Positions 22,301-34,300 of a stretch of 64,000 bases of DNA are shown piece after piece. Every line of letters begins with the position of its first letter. The stretch's first letter is position 1. The notes under the pieces were generated by a model. The model did not search any database. It was not told the origin of the DNA and saw only the letters and a program-made list of their open reading frames with translations. The position numbers and the translations under genes are program-made. The DNA lies in NCBI GenBank assembly GCA_946406115.1, contig OX291550.1, positions 25,892,722-25,956,721 on the forward strand. The letters are read 5' to 3'. Source of the stretch: Apoda limacodes. Lineage: Eukaryota; Arthropoda; Insecta; Lepidoptera; Limacodidae.

Positions 22301-25300
22301 CATAGTTATACTTAAACTCTTGGTATGAGTTTATATGTATGACTACGCACTATTTTAATTAAAGATTTTGAACAGGCTAGATTTTGGATCACCATTGTAA
22401 GTACAATAAATTTAGTATTAAATCGAGAATGTTTCATGGAAGAACCTCTCGCTCAGAAGGGGTTTGTTATTTTTTGTATATAAATGAAACTAAATTTTAG
22501 TTTCTATTCAGAATCAAATCAGCATTCAGAATACGTTCAGCAGTCAATAAATAAATTATTTTGAGTGTTTGTAAATAATGTGTTAGAATTTAAGTTAAGT
22601 CTAAGTGTGTTTGAGTGCGCCTAAATTCCGTGTTTTTATTTTTCGCGCTGAAACTCGCTGTGCGGCAAGCATCGAGATCTCGTCGAACATTGGCAACTAA
22701 TTTAAGTTGTTACTTCCTTTGATTCTAGAAAAACTTTACATGTCCTAAATTTAAACCATAATCCTTTCATAAATTGTTTTAAACTCTCAACGCTTTCTGG
22801 TGATGCCAGCTTAGTATGCTTTTTCTGTTACACACTGTATACATTATTATATTAACAGCCGAAGTAACTTAAGTTAAATGTATCTGAAATTATAAATATT
22901 ACTTTTAGTCCGTCCTGCGTTGTGATTGACTGCCTGGCCTTCTTGATCTCGTTGTCGAACTTAACGGTCGTGTGGTCCAGGTTGATGGCTCCCGGAGTTG
23001 ACAGCGATAGTGGTCTCGTTGATGTTATATTATTACTGGTATCACAAAATAAATATGTAGTTACAGAAATACCACTTTTAACTAAGCTCCCTAAAATTCA
23101 CAAGAAGAAGTCGGTCGCAACTTCCGCGTCACTGTAACACGTACTTAAAAATTAAAACACTGAGTGGACCTTCTGTACGATTTTTAATTTTGTTCTGATA
23201 TTAACGTTAGCATTTTAGGCCGGGCGCACATTACGAGAAATTTCCGATAGAAAAGAAAGGGCCTCTGTGCATACATTTTTTACTAGACCCCGCAGACTGT
23301 AAGAAATTTCTCGCATCGGCCGCTCGGTTCCGATGCGCGCCGGATCGCACCTCCAGTGGACGCGAGACTTTAATCTCGAGAGGCGCGGCTGCCATACATT
23401 TTGTACTAGACACCGCAGCACAATTGGATGCTCCGTTACGGCGTGAGTGAGTAACGAGCCAAACAATCTTTTTCGTTTATAATATTTTGGTCAGCTCCGT
23501 AGCTCAGTGGGTAAAGATCCGACTGCTAACTCGAGGAGTGTGGGTTCGATTTACGCAAAACATTTATTATTCGTGTTTGTCTTGAAACTGGGTGTTTACT
23601 ATGAGTAATATGTATTTACAAAAAACAATATATATATGCATATATATACGTTTGTTTACTTTGGGACCAGACGGCGCTGTGTATAATTTCCAAAAATATT
23701 TATTTAATATTAGTAGGTAGAGTAGTACCAAATTTCAACTCAATCAAATGCTCTGTTGCGGAGTAATTGAGTTACAAACAAACAATCCTAATATTTTCAC
23801 ATTTATAAACATTTGTAGATTAGAAACAATAGTGTCAGTAACAATAACGTGTAGTCATCAATTCTGTTGTGCGTGTGTCGTGGCGGCGCGGTTAGACACA
23901 ATTGGACGGCGAATCGCGGGTGCGGGGTTGACCAGGCGCGCGCAAAAATTTTTCTATCGGACATTTCTCGCAATTTGCGGCTGGCCTTAATCAGAATTTC
24001 ATATCACGAAATTAGAAAATTGTTTATTATCGTTCTTATCGAAAAACATTCGTAAGCATTCACACAATCGGCAATCGCGTTTAGTGTCGGCGGAAGAGCA
24101 GACACAAAGAGAACATGTCCAAACTTGTCTACTCTCTTCTTTTACTCCGCAACACTCACTTATGACACTATTTCTTATTCTATCAATACACCACACACAA
24201 TTGCCAATGCTCTCATTTCCACTAATTCTAATGTGCTTTGTTTGCCATACTCAACATTCACTTCCATACATCAGTGTTGGATGTATGGAAGTGAATGTTG
24301 AGTATGGCCTCGTGAACAGCTAAACGTGCTTGTTTATAAAACTTCTGACTGTTCCCAAAGGTGTAACATAACAAACAATATAAAATCGCGATGAAGTTAA
24401 TCCATACTTCCACACTTCTCTAAATGACTAAGAATTTCTAAGTTTTCCCTAAAACATCAGATACTTGATATAGAACACTGAAAGCGTGGTGAGCGAGAAA
24501 GAAACTAACCTATAATGCAAGCCAAGGCCGGTATCAACAGTGCGGGTGAGTTGTGAAGGGTTAGAGCGCTCCTTGCCGATCGGTACAGGCAGGGTTTGAG
24601 ACGAAAGCGGTGATCCATCTCTGTTGTCAAATATTTAAGCAACACACACTGTAAGTAACATGTTGATGAATCAAAGCGTTATAAAGGCTTCACAATTTTG
24701 ATATCCATCGATGCAAAAGTTATGGCAGGTGGCCATTGACCTTCGAACCAGATTGTATTGTATCAGTATTGGCAAAGTGAAAATATAATTGCCTTGTAAT
24801 AAAATTCACACATGTGTCAAACGTCATTTTCCCAATTCTGATTCAATCCATGTGCTGCCTCCGCCACCATATGGCCCTTTGACCACCGCGCATGATATTG
24901 CGAATGCTGGTTGAACTTTTTGGTATGGTTAAGTCTTCACGGTCAAAAGTTTTTCTTTGTATAACCTACGTGGGACCTAATAAAGTAGTTAAACTCTTAG
25001 AGCCAAAAAACTTGGTAAGTAAACAGTGAAAGTTTTATAAAAATCCAAATGGAAGTTTTTTGATTTGAGATAGCACTTTTTGACTAGGGCTTTTATTGCT
25101 GTCGTGGCTGATGACAAACTGATTAACAATGAAACTGAAATATAAGCTATTATTTTGATTAGACACAACATATTATTTATAGATTTAGAAAACTATCCTA
25201 CATATGTTAGATCCATAAAGCCATTGCGGGTATGAATAAAAGCTTACACATAGTATAGGGCTCCACTCTCGCACTATGTTAAAACAGATCAGAGAACATA

Positions 25301-28300
25301 TTTATAAACTAAAAAAAACATGTAAATTAGATTAGTGGCTCTCACAGTCATGAACACAAAGACAGAGAGACGTTAACTTTTTTTTTATGGAATAAGTATC
25401 TAAATAAAACTGAATTGGCCACATCAGATACATAGGTATTTAATAATACAATAACTGTCGCGCTAGGACCCGGGCCAAGATACCGATGTGCGATAGGTAC
25501 ATTTGCGCCTCGGGCTAGTTATACCTAGAACCTTGGCGCAATCACAAAATTCGGTGTTTTGTACTACCCACTTTCCTCCTCCAAATCTCAACCGAATTGT
25601 CTTGGAAGTTAATGAATTATTCTATGTCTGTATCATTTGTTTCTTAAAAAATAGTTCACATATTCGTAGGCAGCACGTTTGAAAATGTCATAAAATACAG
25701 ACATATTGACCGTGTATTGCTATGATATTTAACAAATATGGGTCTAATACCAAAATCCAAGGAGGAAACAGGGGAATACGTTTGTATGGAGAAAAGCAGC
25801 CTGATATTTCCTCTTAAAACGATTTTTGAATTTTGTTAACCCTTACTTAAAAAATATTACTATTAACTAATTACTGTAATAATTTGATTAGTGGCAACAT
25901 TGATCAACTAATGTCAATAATTAAGTTATTTATTCTATTTTTGCTATAAGACTGACGATGCTTGAGTAATACAGGCGAAATATCTCAATATTTACTATAT
26001 TACAATTATTAATAAAGTTATTCTTGTATTTGTTTTTCATGCTATAAAAACAATTACAGGATTTAAAAGTTGAATTAAAGACATATTTTTTAGCTACGCA
26101 ACAACCCGGATTTCTTACAGAGGCAGAGTGAAGTATAGTGCCACCTTGAAATACCTAAACTTAAGTTTTTTAAAATTAATTATGGTCTATAAACTAATTC
26201 AATATGAAATTATAAACCAACCTATTAAAGATTATTTTCATACGTACCTATCGTCATCAGCCATTAGACTAATATGACAGTTCCATCCGGATTCGAGACC
26301 CATCTTTTCGCTGAAAACACGCGATCTAAGCTCGTTCTCTTTGCTGAAGTGTACGAATCGTATACAGGCACGTTCCAGACGTTCTATGAGCTCTACCATG
26401 TCGCTTTGCGCCTGGTATTGCATAGTCACCATGCCTATAAATACCTACAAACATATGACAAAGTCCGTCAAGATGTTCTATGAGCTCTACCATGTCGCTT
26501 TGCGCCTGGTATTGCATCGTCATCATGCCTATAAATACCTACAAACATATGAAAAAGTCCGTCAAGACGTTCTATGAGCTCTACCATGTCGCTTTGCGCC
26601 TGGTATTGCATCGTCACCATGCCTATAAATACCTACAAACATATGAAAAAGTCCGTCAAGACGTTCTATGAGCTCTACCATTTCGCTTTGCGCCTGGTAT
26701 TGCATCGTCACCATGCCTATAAATACCTACAAACATATGAAAAAGTCCGTCAAGACGTTCTATGAGCTCTACCATATCGCTTTGCGCCTGGTATTGCATC
26801 GTCACCATGCCTATAAATACCTACAAACATTTGAAAAAGTCCGTCAAGACGTTCTATGAGCACTACCATGTCGTTTCGAGCGTGGTATTGCATCGTCACC
26901 CTTCCTATGAATACCTACAAACATATGAAAAGTCCATCAATACATTATATTAGCTATACCATGTCGTTTTGCGCCTGGTATTGCATCATCACCATATCTA
27001 TAAATACCTACAAACATATGAAAATTCCGTCAAGACGTTCTATGAGCACTACCATGTCGTTTTGCGCGTAGTAATTTATTGTCTCCCTTTCTAAAATTAC
27101 TTTTAACAATATCAATATATACGCCAAGACGTTCTATGAGCACTACCATGTCATTTGCGCATGATATTGCATCTTCACTATGTCTATAAATATTTTTGAC
27201 AATAACAAAAAATCCGTCAAGATTTTCTGTAACATCTAACCATGTTGTTTTGCTCCTGATATTGCATCGTCACTATGCCTAGAAAAATTCTTTAAACAAT
27301 ATCAAAAAATCCGTCAAGACATTCTATTAGCACTATTGTGTCGTTTTGCGTCTAATATTGCATCTTCACTATGCCTATAAATAGTTTTCACAGTATCAAA
27401 AATTCCGTCAATGCTTATTTAATGGATCACCAACATAGGTTTTTTTTAATAGTTTTATTCGCGCATCTGTCAGTGACAGAATTTATCCTAATTATCTTGA
27501 AAAAAAAAAACATTTTATAACTGGGATTACAAATTAAGGCAACCAGAGAATGAGAACCGAATGTTTTTGTCGGCAAATTTTGGTCGGGGTAATTGATAAA
27601 AAAAAAGTTTGGGAATGCATAAAGAAAGCATTTCTATACTTCATTGATACTCGAGAATGAATCTCATTTTTTAAAAAAGGCCTTTTTTCAAGTTAGTAGT
27701 AAGAAAAGTTGTAGAGAAAAATCGCTAAGACATATTACAGATAGAAATGTTTCATATTATCAGTTTCTCCGGTAAGGCCGTTTTTTTAAAAGAAATTAAT
27801 CCAACAAAGGTAAATTAAAATGTTTAAATAATTATTATAGTAGCACGCTTTTTAAATTTATAGTACTATATTAATGAGAACATCTGATTATACTGCATGT
27901 CAAAGATATATTACTATATTTAATGAGAATACCTGATTACACTGCATGTCAAAATATCCTTCAACATCAGCGGCGTCATCATCCGTCACCTCATTGAAAA
28001 GCAATGAATCTGATACAAAAGAGAATAAGAAAACTTTAAAATACAAAAATCGTCAAATTATACTTTATTTAATATTTTTAACTAGACGTGCCTCGCAAAT
28101 TTACTTGAGTTAAGTTTCTTCTTTGCAATTAGTTGTTAAGCCTAAAATCTTTCTCAGTGAACGGGTTATTTAACGCAAAAGTGTTTTTCTAATCAAACTG
28201 CTAGTTCCCGAGATTAACGCGTTTAAAAATACCTACAAACTTACTAGTTTCATATATTAGACTTCATTCTGTAACAGCCGTGCGTATGACAAAGAGACTG

Positions 28301-31300
28301 AGAGACAGAAAATGAGAGCGGACGATGCGTGGTGGGACATTTTATTAGATGACGGTGTGTGTGTGTTTTCACCTTTAATATTCAAATTCACATGTACATT
28401 GGCAACTCATAATATACCAGGGCTATATTTTCTTCAAGGATTTATCTTGAAACTACAATTCTGCTATAGGTATAAGTTTGTCATTTTTCGTTTAACCAAA
28501 ACAGAAAGCTAGTTAAGTCTACTGTGACGCACCGGTAGAGTGGAAGTGTAGAGCGGGCGCGTCGGCCCACTGTTGCGAGTGCGGCGCGTACAACTGTCGA
28601 CTGTCCGCTGGCAGCTCTAGATACATCTGTGCTAGGGACGACTCTATACCTCGTGTCAATGGCCTGGTGGGAAGACATTTATTATTTAACATTAACAAGG
28701 CTTTTAAATTTACGTTCCAAAACACTGTTACTAATTGGTGAGATAAATTGAGTCAACATTGAGACAAATTTTAGAAAACTCGATAGTAAAGGTACAGTTT
28801 TTATGTATGAGTAAAAAATTCGAAGAATAACAAGTCATGCAAAGAAAATAATAATAGCAATCCAGAATCGATGTCCTTCGGGTTGAATATCAAAACTAAG
28901 TCAAAATAATCAAAATCGACGTTTAGTATTTCTCACTTTACTCTTCCAAATCCCAACTGAATTCAATAAAAATTACCTGAATAGTTATGAATTATTCTGT
29001 GTTTGTATGTTTTGTTTACTTAAAATTAGTTTACATATCTATAGACTGCGGTGACCGCTTACCATCAGGCAGACCGTAAGCTTGTTAGCCACATCAGTGG
29101 TATAAAGACAAAAACTTACTTATATGCAAAAGCAGTACAATAAGCAGTGAGCGAGCTTCTTTGGTAGAAGTCAATAATCTTCTTGCGGTCAGACGGAGAC
29201 ATCGGCGTGAGGTCACGCCCGTTCCAATAGTCCACGCAAGAGTCCAATATTATGTCTGCCGTGCCCTGTCAAATTGTATAGTTTCACAGTAATTGTAAAA
29301 TAATAAAAAATGCATAGGTAGCAAAGAATTTTTCTCAAGAGAAGTTGCATGTACGGTACTAGCTGCCGAACAGTACGGTATGGTGTATGAGATCGAGTAA
29401 ACATCATTACTTTACATTTGGTGATATTAAACTCCAAATTGTTTAGACAACACGACTCAACCACAGCATCGATGTCTCGTTGTAAGGATGTAAGGATCGA
29501 TCTGTCAATCCATTTACACCTAAGAAATGAAAACATTAGACATTTAGCTGTTCTAACGTTTTTAGGAAAAAACCCAAATTAGAAAGTGAAAGGCGATTAC
29601 TCACCTCCAGTTGGTACTATTTTTGTACCTATATGGGCCACGTCTGTCAGTCCTAATCTCGGGATGTAAGGGGACCGAAGGGAGCACTAAATTATATCTA
29701 AGTAACTGAGAGAGGACATAAAAAGTATGGACAGGATCTAAATTACTTCCATAATGTAATGTAGTTCGTTCAAAATCTTTATTTGCACTTCACGTACAAT
29801 ACTTTTTGTACACTAAATTTATTTCTATTAACGCGATACCCTATAACATTATTATTGTATAAGTGTAGCTCTTTTTTTTAAAAAAAGGTAAAAAGTTATA
29901 ACATTTCCAATAGGTTATTTTACGCAGAGTGTAATGACCGACCCCAGAGTAATACAGAAAACACGCGCACAGAGTAAAAAGGCCGAAACACCAGTATAAA
30001 TGGTAAATATTTGATGTTACCTGAGTAAGCATTTGAAGTTGGTTGGCTTGGTCTTTGACAAGTACAGCCAGCATGTGTGGGAGCGGCACCTTCACGCGCG
30101 TGCTCAAGTGGAGCGAGCGAGCGAAACGAGTCTCACGCCTTATAGTGTCCGCTTGCTATAAAAAATATAACCAAAAACTATTATACGTCGATGTTTTTTT
30201 AGAGTTTGTGCGTTTTGGCTCAGCGCCTTTATGATCTCCAACAATTATTTAGTATAAATTACTTTCACTTAATTTAAAAGTTTATTTTTTATAATGTAGG
30301 TGTTTATATACTTCCGCTCACTGAAATTATTAAAACATGTTATTATAGTAAAATTATAGAAAAAACCCGGATAAGATAATTTTAGTTATAAAGTATTTAA
30401 AAGTCTTAAAACAAAGTATTACCAGATGTCTGAATACGGATAGACACTCCTCTACCGTATAGGATTCAGCGACGGAATCCGTGAATCCTATTTGTTTGGC
30501 AAGCTCGCAGAGACAGCGTCTATTGGTGACCGGCACCAAGTCCTCGCTATAAACAAAATAATAAATAAAGCCCGTGCAACATTACGTGATACGTGCACAT
30601 TACGTGATAGAGTTAAATTTAAAAAAAAAATATCTATTTTATGCTATCTATTAGAACTATTGTATATGTACAACATAGGCCCTGGGGTATAATCACGCAC
30701 TTAAGTTTTGTAAGTCGAAATTTCTGGCTCAAGTTTATGCCAAGTCAAAAATAGTAGAAAATGTCATGCCGTTACCAACAAGTGACAGTGATTAAAATAC
30801 ATTTAAAACTTTTAACCCCTTAGTGTTTTATGAAATTCTTATTTGAGAACTGTTACATTTTATGATACCTAACGACCACTTCCCTAATTTCCAAGCTAAT
30901 GTTGTTCAAGAAGTACAATAACTTGTAAGGTGATCCGATATTACGTATTTATGACAATTTTAGTGAAACAGGATGTATTTATCAAAACTTTTTTTTTTAT
31001 AAATTCACTTCATAAGATATTATTACTATGACATTAGTGCCAGACAGTAAATATTTAGCTACATAATAAGTTAGAAAAAAAATATGAGAAATTACGGGCC
31101 ACGCAAAAAACATTTGTAAGTACTATTGTCCATAACTGTACCTGCGCGGAAGACCGCCATTTTGGTTCAACTTACGTGGCGCGATCTATACACGTTTTTC
31201 GGCTGTTCTTTATCTCATTCGCCTGTTCCGTCCTTCTCGTATTAAATTTATTTCATAAAAATGTTCTACAAATTCAGCTTTGTTCCAAACGCAACCAATT

Positions 31301-34300
31301 TTAAATTCAAAATGAAAACGATGTCTGTATAGTACATTACTTTTATGTAAATAGCGCTATAATTTGTTTTGAAAATACAAAACGTTGTTATATCTTAAGA
31401 AATTCGGAACTAATGGAAGGAAAATGTCAAAATTAAAACCAAACAACAATTTCCGCAAGTTTTTAATGAGCATATTTTAATTTGCAAATCGTTGTCGATG
31501 TCGAATCCTGATTATTCACTACAATTATAGATTTTGTTATTGAATCAGTAAAAGAAAACCATGTTATAAAAACCTGCCTATCTAACCTACCCAATACTTA
31601 AATAGAAAGTCCATCAATGCGAACTGGGACAGTACGGTAGACTACAACCTGTTATGTAGTGAAGGGAGGCCTACATAGATGCAGCGCGATGGTCAGAAGG
31701 CCGAATGTAATATAAACGAGCGATGCGGCAACAGACCTGAGTTGTGCTTCGCAGGTGAGATGTGCACAGAAGTGCGCATAGGTGTGGCGAGGTGCCGGTG
31801 CACATGTGTTGAGTAACGCGGCCAGTCCCAACGGCTTGAGTCGCGCCAAGTGCCTCCGCCATCGCTGATCATCGAACTCCACACAAAATGGCGCGTTCTG
31901 ATCGTGTGTTAGGTCTAAAACCTGTAAAGTAAATGTATTTTATAACTACCAAGTAATGTTAAAATGTTCATCAATGACGCAAGCAGAACACATTCTATAA
32001 AAAATCCTGGTCTGCTCAGAAGGTCAGAAAAGTTTGTTTCACTGCACAATAAATTTAAAATTGTTTTGTTTTTCATACCTCAGCCACAGTAGAATGCTCA
32101 GAATGATGTTTTACGTCTGCAACGGGTTCGTTATTCTGACTCTGGGGCCCCATCGATCCAACGAGGCTGGTTTTACTTGAGTGGTGCGAAGAAGGGTTAG
32201 AGTCGCGTAGAAAAAACACCTTTTCCGCTGTCGGGTTCGGCCACGACAAAATCCCCTTTTTATCTACACAGCATAGAGCCTACAATGATGGAAATTGTTA
32301 GAATCTTTACAATATTAGAGAAACATTGTAAGTTTGTTTGATTGTATATACATGCTAGGTAATCCTGGACCGATTTAATACATTCTTTCACTGTTTGAGA
32401 GTTGCATTATTACAGGGTATATAGTAGTAGTAGATAGGGTTTATGCGAGTTTGATTCCGAAATTTGACATAATACTGTTATAAGCTTTCGAAAGAAAAAC
32501 ACTAGGTTAATGTCATACCACCATATGGTTCATTTTTTAGTTGGGTCATAAGAACAAAATCTAGATCGAATTCTATGAAACGCTTTTGACGCAAAAAGGA
32601 CGGAAAAAAGGGATTTTACCGGAGATAAAAAAAGACAACAACTGAGAGAGATAAATGAAAACGATTATGATGATAAAAGAGTACATTGTGAATAGTTGTG
32701 AACATAGTAATAGAAGTTTTTTTAATTTAATTAGCATCTATGTTCAGTGAGGAAATGCAGCCATCATTTTTGCCACCCTACCCCGTGGAAAAACACTTTT
32801 TGAGTGTTAGGCTTTTTTTATTTACTTTTAGCGTATTTTGTTTTTTTATTGTACAAAAAAATTACTTCTTAATATTAATAAAAACAAGTTTGAACTTAAA
32901 CATATAATCTAAAATAAAATATAGTTTATTAAAGAATAAGTACTAAGTAACAAAAAGCTTTTGGAAAAGTTATATACTAACATGTGCGAGACTACATTTC
33001 CCTAACAGAAAGAAGGGGTTACAGTTATTTCAAAGTCGGAACGAGCAAAACCGAAACTTTACGTATAGAAGACGAAAACAGCTAATCCATTTGTTTAAAG
33101 TGTGATGGTTGTAGTATTAAAAGTGGTTATAGGTTATGTGCGCGGAAGATGCGAGCCAGCAACGGCCGCAGACCCCATGGGTAGTCTGTTTTTAGGACAC
33201 TGGATGTCTAAACATTACATTCACCAATGCACCATAATTATTATACTTACGGTTTACAATGAATTTCTGAATTGTTTATTCTATATTGATATACTTAATT
33301 AAGTAACTTTACTAACAAGATTGGATAGAGATGTCTGAATAAATGAATTTAATAATAATAATTACACTTACCGATAATGAACCCAAAACATGCACAATAT
33401 TAGCCGTTCTGGCCACCATGTCCTCTTTACCGGTCAATATATTGAAGAAGGTCCTTCCCAAATTCTTAAGGCTCTCAGGTTTCAAGTTGGATTCGCTCAG
33501 GGCCTTTATCAACGGGTCACTGGCATCCTCTGATATTGAACATGATTTTGTACGAACGTATTTTTGTCGAGTTTCCGATAGAAGTTTAAATCTAAAATGA
33601 AATACCATTTGAATCTAATGACAGAACGCGCATCACTTGAATTTAATGTAATTTATTTGATGATTTGACTTGATTTAAAGTTGTTGGAATACCATCAGTT
33701 TGGACAGAGATCCTTAATAAAGGTTATTCAGTATTTTAGATTAACATGATGTGCATTTATTGTTACATTCTTATAGTAGACCCCCACTAATGCTTATTGC
33801 CGTAAATTATTGCGTTAATATACAAATTTTACCTTCCAATAAAATTCTTATTATGTTGCCATAGACGTCCGAAGTCCATTATGAGATTACATCGTCAACT
33901 TTCTGTCGCCGGCCGCTAGATTTCGCTGTTTTCCGTCGTGACCTCCGCCGACAGCGCCGGAAGTAGATAAACCTACTTTCTGTTAACCCTATTTAATTTT
34001 TTACCTAATATAAGCCGCCATGTTATTTTGTTATTGTTCGGCTCATATTGATGTTGACCACCAGAAAGACATTAACTGGACTTCGGACGTCTATGGAAAC
34101 ATAATAAGAATTTTATTGGAAGGTAAAATTTGTATATATTATGTGTTCCGTTTGACGTCCGAAGTCCATTATGAGAGACTTGTTTGTTATCTCCTGGTGG
34201 ACTATATAGGTAACACGCAACAATGTGATTAAGAAATGTATTTAGAAGTACATATAAGTTCTTAGTATAGTTCGAAATTGCTATTGGTAACAAGGTATTA

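Noticed and set aside
23494..23556. A possible functional tRNA gene
   Set aside because: A and B boxes are present but the acceptor stem does not pair and it sits inside a repeat, so it is a tRNA-derived SINE head or pseudogene.
26238..27071. A ladder of overlapping 63-78 codon open frames on the plus strand
   Set aside because: They are produced by the 94-bp repeat being read antisense to TMEM94 exon 15; the meaningful strand is minus, where only the leftmost unit is a true exon.
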